Notes under the pieces: generated by a model
Told to the model about the DNA's origin: nothing
Database searches by the model: none
The model's input: the letters and a program-made list of their open reading frames with translations, nothing else
Assembly: GCA_024867545.1 (NCBI GenBank)
Contig: JANFNE010000004.1
Coordinates: 496,001 to 560,000, forward strand
Direction: 5' to 3'
Origin: Phytopythium helicoides
Lineage: Eukaryota > Oomycota > Peronosporomycetes > Pythiales > Pythiaceae
DNA: 64,000 nucleotides
Part shown: positions 32,680-43,675 of the stretch, one piece after another
How the letters are laid out: every line of letters begins with the position of its first letter
Numbering within the stretch: position 1 is the first letter of the stretch
Position numbers and translations under genes: made by a program

Positions 32680-35600
32680 TTATGACAGCAGCTGCGTTAG
32701 GTACCCGCCCTCACGCGCGAGCTCGTAGAAAACGCCTCTCTGCTTCGCCAGTGCCACTGGAGAGTCGAACTCGACCGCACGCCCGTCACTCAGTACCAAA
32801 ATGCGGTCGCAAGTCAACACGGTGGCGAGTCGATGAGCGATCGTCAACACCGTCGCGTCCACTAGCTCGCGCTCGATCATTTGCTGCAGTCGACGCTCCG
32901 TAGCGTGGTCAATAGACGCAGTTGCCTCATCCATGATCACAATTCGCGACTGACGCAGCAATGCACGCGCCAAGCACAGCATCTGCCGCTCGCCCACGCT
33001 GAAGTTCTCGCCATTGACACGCAACTCGTGCGCGAGCTTGCCATCAAGTGCAGCCACGGTCTCCTTCAAGCCAACTTTATCGAATGCCGTCCAGATTGCC
33101 GCATCGTCAAACTCGTCGAACGGGTCCATGTACGCGCGCATGGATCCCTGGAAGAGCACGGGCGACTGCGGGATGATGGACATGCGCGAACGCAGTGTCG
33201 GGAGGTCGAGCGACGCGATATCGACGCCGTCAATGAGAATGCGTCCACTCACGAGCTCGTTGATGCGGAACAGCGCCATGGTCATGCTCGACTTGCCAGC
33301 ACCAGTGCGGCCGACGATGCCGATCTTCTCTTTGCCGTGGATGTGGAACGATACGCCCTTAAGCACTGGTTGCGCACCCGGCTTGTAGTTGAAGACGACG
33401 TCTTCAAAGGTGATGGAGCCTTGCTCCGGCCAGCCGGCTTCCACCAGTATCTTGTTGCTTTCATTCTGTTTGATTTCCTTCGCCTTCTCGCGGTATGCCA
33501 ACGTACTCGAGAATTCGCTCAGGACTCACCATCGTGACTTCAAACCACGACCAGACCTGCACTAAGTTTCCCAGCTGGCCATCGACGTTGATCGCGTACA
33601 TGAAGGCGATACCAATCATTCCAGGCGAGAGCGAATTGCGAAGGCCCACAAGCGCCGACACTACAAGAATCACAACCGCGCATCCAATGAGCTGAACTCG
33701 GAGCGCGAACCATTGGGCCGCCAAAATCTTTCCTGACCACGCTCGGCTGTTTGCGTCTACCAGCGCGAAATGTTCTCGAATAGCAGTTTCGACATATCGC
33801 TGACCAAATGCACGAAGAACGACGATGCCATCCTCGCTCTGAGTGACATGGCTGAGAACTGGCGAGGTCGTGACCTTGAGCAATCGCGAAATTTCCCGCG
33901 ATGACGACAAGTAAAACACGGCTACCTTGTAGTAGATCCATACGAGCGGGAGGAACACAAACGCCGGGTATCGGATAGCATACGCTGCAGTGCCAAGTTG
34001 CGCAATAGTAACTGCAGCAGAGACTAATACTCCAGAGCATGAGAATGCCATCCGAAAGTCTACGACCGACATATCTTCGGAGAAGCGATTGATGATGCGT
34101 CCAATCGGGTTTGCATCGAAAAATCGCAGCGGTGCAAACAATAGCGAATTCATCATCTCGTCAAACAGCCGACGCGCTGCTCGTAGTCCGACAAATGCAG
34201 AGAGCATGGTGCGCACGAACACCATCACTGCCACACCAAGACCGAGGAGTGCGTAGATATGGAGATTCTCTTTCGCCTTTTCCTGGTCGGAATCTGCGTC
34301 GGTTTGCTCAGTCCAATGACTCAACCACAAATCGCTTCCGACTTGGAAACATTGCCAAGCTACAAGCACTGAGAGAAATCCTCCTGCGGTAAGCCACCCA
34401 CCAAGAGCTTGAAGTAGTCCAGGTACACTTGTGTCTTCACACGCCCCTCTTGGCGCGACTCCTCCTCGATGAGTTTCCATTTTCACCCAGCCACCGCTGC
34501 ATTCTCGTTATCGTGTGTGCTGCTTGATGCTTGCAGTTTGTTCGATATCAAGGGCTGGCTAACTAGAACCGGCTCCAGCTTTTCGCTTCGATGGGAGTAG
34601 TCAGCTGGTCGCAGGCGCTCAAAGCTCGCAGCTCCATTTTCAATGTGCACGCTGACAGTGACGAAGCTCGACTGGATTAACTCAAGGTTGTGGGTCACTA
34701 AGATGATTGTCTTGCCTCGAAGCAGAGAGCAAAAACACTTGGCTACCAGCTGAGCTTGCACGACAGCATCAACAGCTGCTAATGGACTGTCCAAGATGTA
34801 GATGTCCGCATCAGCATAGCAGGCGCGGGCGAGCGCGAGCCTTGCCTTTTGTCCCCCGGACAGGTTTACACCGCGCTGGCCGATCTCTGTCTGGTCTCCA
34901 GCAGGCCACTGCTTGAGATCCGGCTCCAGACAACACGCATGAAGAACCCTCGCGTACTTGTTTTCGTCAAACGGCTCCCCAAACAAGATGTTGTCACGAA
35001 CAGATCGACTCTGAATCCACGGCTCTTGCGAGTAGTACGCGATTTGCGGTTGAGTAGGACTCTCAGAGACTTCTCCATCAGAATAGATTCGTACACTACC
35101 CGAAGTTGCTGGTAGCTCTCCCAGCAATGCAGCACAAAGAGAAGATTTCCCTGATCCAACTGGTCCATGAACGACAACGAAATCGCCCTTTTCGATGGAG
35201 AGGCTCACGCTTGCCAACACCGTGGTGGACTTATCGACATAGATGGTCTTGGCCGTAGCATCGCCATCTGGTTCGTTCCGAATGGGTTCAAATGTGGCAT
35301 CCCACGAAAATGATGCGCCGTCCATGCTGATGAAAATGTTGGAGCCCGATTGCATGTGCACATGTCCTTGGACATGAACCGCTGAAGTGTCAATTTCATC
35401 GGTGTCCATATAAGCACGAATCCGGCGAAAGCGATCTGCGCTTGAATGAGATATTGGATGGACTCGGGTAGCTTCATGAGGGGGTCGCGGATCAAATTGA
35501 ATAGCGCCATCGCGGTGAAAACTTTGGATGCCGTCAGTTGCTCGTCCAGAACGAGCACATAGGTCGCAAAAGAAGCCACTGAGACGCATACGGGTGACGT

Positions 35601-36581
35601 CCAGAAGAGAAACACTGTGAGCGAAAGCAAATACATCCATCGAGCAATCGCTCTTGTTTCGCGGAGTCGAATGGGGCGGATTCGGTCAAAGAGAGGCTGC
35701 TCCCAGGCGTTGAATTTCACGATTTGAATAGAGCTGAAGAGCTCGCGCACGGCCTGCTGTCGTGCGTCCTTGAATACCATGATCCGTGCGAACGCAGATG
35801 TGTATCCTTTTGCGAGAAGAAAATTGAGCACCATCGTGAGTATGATGACCGCAACACCAGCAAACACTGCGACGTCCAGAATCCGATACAGCATGTAGAC
35901 GACGATAATGATCTGGACAGGAGCCACCCAAATGTGCTGCATCTGAGACCCTGCAAGCCATACGCTGTCCATGTCTGCCGTGAGCAGGTTGGCGATGTCA
36001 GCAACAGGCTGCTTCTGTCCATCCGCGCTCGCGGCAGAAGTCTTTGCAAAGGTGCTGCGACGCAGCGCCTTGACGAAAATGAGGCTCTTGAGTGCTACGA
36101 GGACGCGCACAAGCATATTCTCGAGCCAAAAGTCGACATGAGCGGACAGGAACGCGTACACCAGGCGAGAAGCGAAGAAGGTTGCGATCCATGCACCAAG
36201 CGCTGTCGCATCGTATGAGTCGGCACTGAACGCGTCGATGACATACTGCAGTACAATGGGGACGAGAATGTTGCACGCCGTGATGACAACCCAGGCGATG
36301 GAGCAGACGGCAAAGTCTCGCCAGTACGTTGCGATCAGCGCGCGCTCCAGCGAGCGGCCGGCGGCTTGGTAGTGCTGGTCAAACTGGTGGAAAGCAGCTC
36401 GCGTGGCGGCGTCCTCGCGCAGCTCCCACAGATCCGAGAGCCTCAATTGCCGCGTCGCTCCCGTCGCCATCACGGGCTGCGCATAGCCAAACACAAGTCG
36501 CGACCACCACGACGGCGCAGTTGGCTGCTTGCGATCGTCAAAGCGCTCGTAGCCACCATCACTTCGCGGGGTCTCCTGCAT
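32680..36581 (-). CDS. ABC transporter, ABCC/MRP type (copy 2, inverted, frame-disrupted)
   Basis: Paralogue of the 6.6-10.6 kb gene in opposite orientation. Seen: start MQETPRSDGG, WWSRLVFGYAQPVM, TMD1, NBD1 Walker A GPVGSGKSS and signature LSGGQKARLALARA, TMD2 (LVAWQCFQVGSDLWLSHW), NBD2 Walker A GRTGAGKSS, FSVGERQMLCLARAL. The frame is broken at four places: near 35428 one base is missing (CGCCGG where the family expects an added C); an in-frame TGA sits at about 34483; near 34410 one base is missing; near 33460 one base is extra. Because an in-frame stop occurs besides the indels, this may be a pseudogene, but sequence errors cannot be excluded. The last about 745 bases (32683-33430) are nearly identical to NBD2 of copy 1, with mainly synonymous changes. 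Confidence 0.8.
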
Positions 36582-37234
36582 TTTTGGTTGGGGTCGCTCA
36601 CGCGTTCGTAGAGTGGTGAGTGGAGGTGGTCGCTCCTGGATGCGCTTCGTCTCGGTGCATGCTGGTACCAGCCAAGCCAGACCTGTCGTTGGCCCAGTCA
36701 CTTTGCGCGTGGACACTTCGCCCACCGCAGCGAAGCAGCCAATGGGGGATCGCGCCGCCACGCGCTTCCAGAAGAGACCATAGCCGGGTCGTCACCGCCA
36801 CTACGATGTGGTGGCTCATGCAACGTGCTCCATGTAGCCATTCGACCCGCCCATGTTGAAGTGGTCATATGTACCAAAATGTCGGTTCCTCACACTTGAT
36901 ATCCGGCACGAATGCGCGTTTCTCGCTGTCCTCCAACTTCCGCCAATCAGGAGCGTTGTGGTCGGCCAATTTCGGTAGTGCCACAATACAAACCTCGAGG
37001 TTTTATAAAAAACCTCGCACCACGGCGCACGCTGATTGGCGCGCGCGGTGCCTCGTAAGCGACCCGGCGCTGCGACGCGTTTTGGCCAATCAAACAATTC
37101 GATTGAATTTCAAATAAACCGTCGAGGGGGGGGGGGGATTTTTCGCGAATGAGCCCCCTCACAACCGCCCGCGCTCGACGCCGACAGGAGGAAAAAGGGG
37201 GAAAAAATCCGCTGCTGCCGCCGCCGCCGCCGCG
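36582..37234. promoter_or_regulatory. Divergent promoter with CCAAT boxes, palindrome and G-run
   Basis: Between ABCC copy 2 (minus) and the AT-hook gene (plus). CCAAT boxes (either strand) at 36942, 36966, 37035 and 37086. At 36990-37003 lies a perfect 14-bp palindrome AAACCTCGAGGTTT, directly followed by TATAAAA (37004-37010) and a third half-site AACCTCG (to 37017). A run of 12 G lies at 37126-37137, about 100 bases before the ATG. Confidence 0.5.
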
Positions 37235-38182
37235 ATGAACACCGGAACGAGCGAGCCCAAGCGCGAGCCTGGCGCGGCTTCCAGCGCCAACGTCAACGCT
37301 AACGTCAATGCCAGCGCCAGCGGCGAGGCCAAGGAGGCGAGCGGCGCGATGCTCGTGCAGCAGCAGCTGCAGTTGCTCCAGATGCAGCAGCAGCAGCTCG
37401 CGAGCATGAGCCCCAGCGAGCTCGCGACCATGTCGCAGCAGATGGCGCTCTTCATGATGCCCATGATGCCCTTCATGATGCCGCTGAACCAGGCGATGGA
37501 GGGCGCGGGCGCCTCGACGGCGGCGGGAGGAGCGACCGCCGCGGGGTCGGCGGCCGACTCGCCCGCGTCGGCGCCGGCGACGGGCTTTGCAGGACAGGAC
37601 GACGCGCTCGCGCTGCTCAACGGCGCGCCGTTCGGCAACCTGGAGGAAGCGCCCAAGCGCAAGCGCGGAAGACCGCCCAAGAAGGACGTGGCGGCGCGCG
37701 CCAAGGCCGACGCGGAGAAGACGCTCAAGCAGTTCCCCATGTGGGGCTACGGACTCCCCATGCCCATGCTGCCGGGCTTCCCCAACGTGCTCGCGCAGGG
37801 CCTGCCCGGAGCGGGCAAGAACGAGGACGGATCCGACGCGCAGGCCGGCGACGACGACCACAAGGACATTGTCGGCGTCGTCGCAGACGCCGCGCTCGAG
37901 AAGCTCAACGCCGAGGCGGGCAAGCCGCCAAAGAAGAAGAGCCGCGGCACGGGCAAGCCCCGCGGACGCCCGCGCACGCGGCCCCGCCCAGGAGAGATCA
38001 TCCACCGCCCCAAGCCGCCGGCCATCGCCCCCGCCAACTACTCGGTCATGTACAACTACTCGCTGTCGAACCTCGCGCAGAAGCCCGAGGATGTGGCGGC
38101 GGGAGCGGGGACCCCGTCGTCCCACGACGACAACCGGCTGGCGTCGCTCGGCGCGTCGCTGCTGCCGGGCGAGCACGAGTGA
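37235..38182 (+). CDS. AT-hook DNA-binding protein
   Basis: 315 residues in one exon. Seen: Asn/Ala-rich N-terminus, a Gln/Leu/Met-rich segment (QQLQLLQMQQQQL, then MFMM-type Met-rich stretch), an AT-hook KRKRGRPPKK at about residue 141, a second basic block KKKSRGTGKPRGRPRTRP at about 233, and a tail APANYSVMYNYSLSNLAQ. RGRP cores bind the minor groove of AT-rich DNA, so a chromatin or transcription role is likely. Not a recognised named gene. The long frame on the opposite strand is a GC-rich shadow. Confidence 0.75.
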   Translation: MNTGTSEPKREPGAASSANVNANVNASASGEAKEASGAMLVQQQLQLLQMQQQQLASMSPSELATMSQQMALFMMPMMPFMMPLNQAMEGAGASTAAGGATAAGSAADSPASAPATGFAGQDDALALLNGAPFGNLEEAPKRKRGRPPKKDVAARAKADAEKTLKQFPMWGYGLPMPMLPGFPNVLAQGLPGAGKNEDGSDAQAGDDDHKDIVGVVADAALEKLNAEAGKPPKKKSRGTGKPRGRPRTRPRPGEIIHRPKPPAIAPANYSVMYNYSLSNLAQKPEDVAAGAGTPSSHDDNRLASLGASLLPGEHE

Positions 38183-38374
38183 AGCCAGACGCTCGAGGCG
38201 ATCCTATGAGCTTCCTCCCTCCATTTCCCACTAGGTTTCTCATCTCGATGCATGTGCCAGTAGTAATCCAAGCTGTTTGCCTGTGAACTCTCGTCGTCTA
38301 TTCCTCTCCGCACATGCACACGCAATAAATAAAGAAAGCTCGCTCAGGGAGGACTTGCAGCATCGTTTTCCTCG

Positions 38375-39106
38375 CTAGAAGAAGACCTCCTCGTCGCCCT
38401 CGTCGCTGCCGGCGTCGCTGTCGTAGTAGTCGAACGTGTAGTCGTTCATGTCGTCGCCCAGGTCCTCCTCGTTCTCCTCCATGTCAGCGTCGTCGTCGAG
38501 CGCCGCGGCCGCGTCCTTGCCCTTGCCCTTCTGCTCCTGCGCCTCGAGCGACTTGAACACGCTCTCGAACGCCCTGGGCTGCATGATGCCTCTCTGCTGC
38601 TGCCCTGCACCTCCGGCCCTCGCGCCGCTGAGCGAGTTGGACTGCAGCTCCTCGGGGACGAAGACCTCCTTCTCGCTCGCCACCTCAGGCAGCGTGATGT
38701 GCACGAGCGCCATGGGCGTGGCGTCCTTGGCGCGCTTGCTCGAAGCCGTCGGGTCCTGCGTCCCACGACTGGTACAGGTTCTCGAGCTTGTGCGCCAGCA
38801 GCCGCTGCCGCTGGATCAGGTACGCGTCCACGTCCGACAGCGCCTCCGGGTGCGGCAGCTCCAGCGGCGGGTACAGCGCGGCGCCCGCGTCCGCCTGGTC
38901 GTCCGTCGCAGCGGCGAAAGCGTTAGGCGGCGCTCGCCATTGACACATTGACACATGGACAAATTGACAAATTGACGCACATGAAGCTGCTCCATCTGCG
39001 AGTGCGAGAGCCCCAGGTCCTCGCGCGTCTCGTCCAGTACATCGGCCAGCGCCGAGTCGCGGCTGCCGCCGAAGCGCACGCGCCCACGGCCACGTCCTCG
39101 GCTCAT
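38375..39106 (-). CDS. RNA polymerase III subunit RPC7/RPC31-like
   Basis: Exon 1 starts MSRGRGRGRVRFGG and runs to about 38982 (SHSQMEQLH); an intron (GTGCGTCAAT...CCAG) follows, then ALYPPLELPHPEALSDVDAY, LIQRQRLLAHKLENL, then ITLPEVASEKEVFVPEEL and an acidic end DDMNDYTFDYYDSDAGSDEG to VFF. A Gly/Arg start, a PPLYPP-like motif and an acidic NDY...F tail are features of the Rpc31/POLR3G family, which helps Pol III initiate. Odd: near 38755 an extra base (CC where one C is expected) splits the frame between QSWDA and DPTASSKRAKDATP. The intron contains a short TGTCAA-type repeat (38940-38976). The family call is by pattern and moderate. Confidence 0.6.
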
Positions 39107-39455
39107 GGCTGCGGTGGCGCGATGCTTGGGTTGGGAATGGAGGTTTCGTTGCGAGCCATTCGATCCACGAGCAGCTCCCCCGTGTTAGTGACGAAAGGGA
39201 GAAGGCTTTCGATGGTCGCAAGAAGTGTGGCTGAAGGGCGAGAGCCAAGCTTGCAGATCGCTAGAGGTCCTCGAGCGATGCACCATTGGTCCTACCTATC
39301 TCTCTTCTTGAACATGAGCATGCAGGGAGCAGGAGCTCCGTTTGCTTGGTCGATACGAAACGGTAGACGGAGAGTGTCCTGCACGGCGTGTCTTTGAGAT
39401 TTTGTGGGCCAGACCAAGACGACTTACAGCATTCGCTGCTACACTGTATGGTAAG

Positions 39456-40262
39456 CTAGAGCATCGTTGTGACGTCGTCACTGGAGCGGTCTCCAACATT
39501 CGGAGACCTGGGGTCCTTGACCAGTGGATAGGCTCTTGGCGTTTCTCGCCCCTCGTGTGTTTGCTCTAGCTGAGAATCGACGCGAGAATCGACGCGAGAA
39601 TCGACGCGAGAATCGACGCCATGAGGTCCGCTTTGTCTAGTCGTGGGATCCGTTGTAACTTCATCGCACGCTTGCTCATGTTTCATCGAGGCTAGCACGA
39701 CTGCAAAGCAAGGTGCTTTGGAATCACTCATCGTGGAAGGGAGAAATCTCGGTGGTGGTGTTCCAAATTCGTTCACCTTGCCTTCGTCACTCAACGTACC
39801 TGTGAGACCGCTCTCGTCTGCCTCGAGATCTCAAGCAAGATCGATCGCCCACCGCCTTTGGTATTGCTGATGCCTGCTATACTGATTTCCTCGCGAGCGC
39901 TAGTCGCTTTTCTACGCTTGGACAAGACTGTCCGTGGGATTATTGTGATCGCGTGGAAACGAGATGGGTTTGGATGCACGTACGTGCGGGCAACATCAGC
40001 GTGACTTCGTGTAGGCGTCACTACCGGTAGCGGGCTCTGCTCGGTCAGGAGGAACAAGTGAAGCATGGATTGCAGTAATACCAGTGGAGTGTTTGCGCGG
40101 ATCAGTGCCTTGTTTTGGCTCGAAGGTTGCTCGTACAGTAGCGGAGTTCGCGTGGGGGAAGCTGCCCGCCTGATCAGTCTTCGGGATTTGTACACGGCGA
40201 CGACCTTGTGATGGCGTAGCCGGATCTTTGATTGCGTGCGTTCCCGACTTTCGTCTATCCAA
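39456..40262 (-). CDS. Doubtful small gene with VDSR repeats
   Basis: Minus strand. The last stretch (to TAG 39456) reads SDEGKVNEFGTPPPRFL, FAVVLASMKHEQACDE and four VDSR repeats from a 12-base minisatellite that keeps the frame. Upstream, two alternative frames (starting at 40262 or 40273) could provide a first exon, with a GTACGT donor near 39985. No domain or signal peptide is recognised. The remaining bases up to 40634 show nothing. Confidence 0.25.
39572..39619. repeat. 12-bp minisatellite, four perfect copies
   Basis: GAGAATCGACGC repeated four times without change; on the minus strand it encodes the tetrapeptide VDSR. Confidence 0.95.
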
Positions 40263-40634
40263 TCGGACCGCACAGGCCTGACGCTAGTTCGTTGACCGAA
40301 TAATCGTAGCCTTCTTCGGGATCTCTCGATGGTGATCGCTCATCCTTGCTACAACAAATCAGCCCTCGTCCTTACAGGGATCCGTTCTGCACAAACAGAC
40401 GATAAGACTTCATACAAAGTTCACTGCAGTGCAGACTGCACGAGTTGCCCTGGCCATCGTTCGACTCGTCTCTATGGAAGTCGAAGGCATTACCTACATA
40501 ATGACGATGTAAGGACGCTGCCCGGTGTCCACCAAGACGGCGCGAAACTCGCGGAAGCTCGCAGTTCCAGTTTCGCGTCGTCTCGGTGACACTCAAGGCT
40601 TCAATTTAGTCTCCTCTCCAGACGACCATCAAGG

Positions 40635-43166
40635 ATGGCGCTGTCAGCACGAATCTTGGTGACCGTGTGTGCATTTACAGCCGCGTTCGCAGTGGCGTAT
40701 GACACTGGTACAGCACCAGGCTTCGGGGTTGAAACTACAGGAGGAGGCAACGCCGACCCAGTCTACCCCTCCACCATCGACGAGCTGACCACCTACCTCA
40801 GCGACGACGAACCCCGAGTCATCGTGCTCCGACAAACATTCAACTTCTCCGGCACTGAAGGATCCACGACCGAGCAAGGCTGTGAGCCGCAGTTTGCCAT
40901 CCAGTGTCGTGCCAAGAACAACGGGTTCAAGCCGCAAGACATGCTCGATACGACCATCAGCGCGTGTGATGGCAACCAGATCGAAATCACGTACGACAAC
41001 GCTCCCAAGACCCCGCTGACGGTGGCGAGCAACAAGACGATCGTTGGTGAAGGCACATCTGGCGTTCTCTACGGCAAGGGTCTGCTCATTCAGGGAGACA
41101 ACGTTATCGTGCAGAACATTCACATCACGCAGTTGAATCCACACGTCGTCTGGGGTGGCGACGCTATCTCCGTTTGGGGAGCCGACGATACAACTCCGCT
41201 GAAGAACATTTGGATCGATCATGTGAAGATGTCGAGCGTGGGGCGTCAAATGATCGTCGTTGCCTACGGCGGAGTCGATGGGATGACTATCAGCAACTGC
41301 GACTTTGACGGCAACACCGAGTACTCTGCTTCGTGTGATGGACATCACTACTGGGGAACCATCCTTGAGGGCAACGTACTCGAGCTCTCGTTTGTCCACA
41401 ACATCCTGCGTATGGGGTCAGGCCGTGGACCCAAGGCCGGCGGCATGCAGAATGTCGACATTTACGTCCATTTCGCCAACAACTACATCGTCAACAACTC
41501 AGGCCACGCGTTCGACATCATTGACAGCGCCTACGCCCTGGCTGAAGGAAACTACATGGAATCCGTCACGATTCCGAACGAGAACGAGACGGTCGGTAGC
41601 TTCTGGGTGCCGACGGCTGCGAGCGAGTGCAGCTCGGTCATCGGACGCGACTGTGTGTTGAACACTGTGGTGGACAGCGGGTACCTCGTGGGGTACAATC
41701 AGTCGTTCGCAGAGAGTGCGCTGTCGGCGTTCAAGACGCAGATTGGTGGGTATGCTACGACGGCTCCGACGCAGCTGGAGGTGGCGACCGCCAACTTTGG
41801 CGTGGGCTCACTGAGCTCGAGCTCGAGCTCGACGGCGACTGCATCGACATCGGCACCATCGGCAACGACGGCAACGCCCTCTACTTCCACCGGTTTGAAC
41901 GTGGAGTCTGATGCGGACACCGATGGCGACACTGATAGCGACAGCGACTCCGACTACGACGACGATTCCGATGGCACAGACACTGACAGTGAGAGTGCGA
42001 CCGAGACCCCTTCGGCGACTACAGCAGTCACCGGATCCTCCACATCGGTGGTGTACGGAAGTCCAGTTGGTTTTGGTGCTGGAACTACAGGAGGAGGCAA
42101 CGCCGACCCAGTCTACCCCTCCACCATCGACGAGCTGACCACCTACCTCAGCGACGACGAACCCCGAGTCATCGTGCTCCGACAAACATTCAACTTCTCC
42201 GGCACTGAAGGATCCACGACCGAGCAAGGCTGTGAGCCGCAGTTTGCCATCCAGTGTCGTGCCAAGAACAACGGGTTCAAGCCGCAAGACATGCTCGATA
42301 CGACCATCAGCGCGTGTGATGGCAACCAGATCGAAATCACGTACGACAACGCTCCCAAGACCCCGCTGACGGTGGCGAGCAACAAGACGATCGTTGGTGA
42401 AGGCACATCTGGCGTTCTCTACGGCAAGGGTCTGCTCATTCAGGGAGACAACGTTATCGTGCAGAACATTCACATCACGCAGTTGAACCCACACGTCGTC
42501 TGGGGTGGCGATGCAATCACCATTACTGGAGCTGGAACTACACCTCCCAATAGCATTTGGATCGACCATGTGAAGGTGTCGAGCGTAGGTCGACAGATGG
42601 TTGTTGTTGATCATTCGGGTGCGACTGGCGTTACCATCAGCAACTGCGACTTTGACGGCAACACCGAGTACTCTGCTTCGTGCGACGGCCATCATTACTG
42701 GGGATTCCTGTTGTATGGCACGGACACAGAGATGACGCTGTACAACAACTATCTACACACGCTGTCTGGGCGCTGCCCGAAGATGGGAGGTACTACTGAC
42801 ACGTCCAACGTCGTCCACGCGGTCAACAACTACATCTACGACAACACTGGCCATGCGTTTGACGTCGCGGAGAGTGCATATGTCCTGGCAGAGGGAAATT
42901 ACATTGACGCGGTGACTTCTCCCAACCTCAACGACACGGCAGGCAATTTCTGGGTTCCGACGACCACCAGCGAGTGCAGCTCGGTGCTTGGCCGCAGCTG
43001 TGTGTTGAACACTGTGGTCGACAGCGGGTATCTCGTCGGGTACAACGAGGCGAACGTGGAGACAAAGTTGGCTTCCTACAAGACTCAGATCGGTGGGGTT
43101 GCTGCCGGAGCTGCGGCAACGTTGACTGTTGCGAGCGTCAACTACGGAGTTGGCTCGCTGAGCTAG
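40635..43166 (+). CDS. Secreted pectate lyase with two PL1 catalytic domains
   Basis: 843 residues, one clean exon. Seen: signal peptide [19 protein letters not shown]; domain 1 (about residues 30-390) and domain 2 (about 480-840), each with [16 protein letters not shown] or its equivalent, [39 protein letters not shown] and [20 protein letters not shown]. The vWiDH motif and Asp/Asn-rich calcium-binding turns are those of PL1, which cleaves de-esterified homogalacturonan by beta-elimination. Domains are joined by a Ser/Thr/Ala linker and an Asp/Ser/Thr-rich stretch ([19 protein letters not shown]), maybe calcium-binding or O-glycosylated. Odd: the first about 430 bases of both domains are almost identical at the DNA level (40733-41160 and 42083-42513), while the later halves differ. 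Role: plant cell-wall degradation. Confidence 0.9.
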   Translation: MALSARILVTVCAFTAAFAVAYDTGTAPGFGVETTGGGNADPVYPSTIDELTTYLSDDEPRVIVLRQTFNFSGTEGSTTEQGCEPQFAIQCRAKNNGFKPQDMLDTTISACDGNQIEITYDNAPKTPLTVASNKTIVGEGTSGVLYGKGLLIQGDNVIVQNIHITQLNPHVVWGGDAISVWGADDTTPLKNIWIDHVKMSSVGRQMIVVAYGGVDGMTISNCDFDGNTEYSASCDGHHYWGTILEGNVLELSFVHNILRMGSGRGPKAGGMQNVDIYVHFANNYIVNNSGHAFDIIDSAYALAEGNYMESVTIPNENETVGSFWVPTAASECSSVIGRDCVLNTVVDSGYLVGYNQSFAESALSAFKTQIGGYATTAPTQLEVATANFGVGSLSSSSSSTATASTSAPSATTATPSTSTGLNVESDADTDGDTDSDSDSDYDDDSDGTDTDSESATETPSATTAVTGSSTSVVYGSPVGFGAGTTGGGNADPVYPSTIDELTTYLSDDEPRVIVLRQTFNFSGTEGSTTEQGCEPQFAIQCRAKNNGFKPQDMLDTTISACDGNQIEITYDNAPKTPLTVASNKTIVGEGTSGVLYGKGLLIQGDNVIVQNIHITQLNPHVVWGGDAITITGAGTTPPNSIWIDHVKVSSVGRQMVVVDHSGATGVTISNCDFDGNTEYSASCDGHHYWGFLLYGTDTEMTLYNNYLHTLSGRCPKMGGTTDTSNVVHAVNNYIYDNTGHAFDVAESAYVLAEGNYIDAVTSPNLNDTAGNFWVPTTTSECSSVLGRSCVLNTVVDSGYLVGYNEANVETKLASYKTQIGGVAAGAAATLTVASVNYGVGSLS

Positions 43167-43675
43167 ACAGCTACGAAGACGCTGCAGGAGCTGCCGAGTA
43201 GGGAGGTAGATGGATGTGACGTCAAAGTCTTTTGCAGCCAAATTGCATTGCTGTCTCCATTTTCCGAGCCTTCATGTTACTAGCCCTGCACGCAAGGTCG
43301 AGCAATGGCCATGAGCTTCTCGCCTGGATGCGACCGTTACCTCTGTAATCACATGTTTATCGTGACAAGAGTATCCAATATTCTGTGTCCTGAATACAAA
43401 ACACCTTCATGATTGAATCCTGTTCCTAAAAATGATTCAACCAAGCCTCCAAGCGTCCCCTCCCATTTCATCCAATCAACGATCTCAAATCCTTAATTTG
43501 GCCAATCATCTGCTCCAACGAAGCCACTCGGCGACCTGCTCGGACCCAGTGCTCTGACATTAGAATAAACGATTGTAGCGACGCCCTGACGCCGCAATAA
43601 GAAATAGCTACTTACGCACATTATCCATAATAAAGTAATGCTCAATACCAAGTGTATTGGACCGCGCGCGGCAGC
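43167..43675. other. Intergenic, after pectate lyase
   Basis: About 500 bases without a supportable gene. Contains two CCAAT boxes (43475-43515). It may include one end of the hAT element, but I found no matching terminal inverted repeat. Confidence 0.4.

Noticed and set aside
36947..38176. 409-codon minus-strand frame, Arg/Gly/Leu-rich
   Set aside because: GC-rich shadow of the AT-hook gene; composition is that of a reversed frame.
41808..42695. 295-codon minus-strand frame
   Set aside because: Antisense to the pectate lyase.
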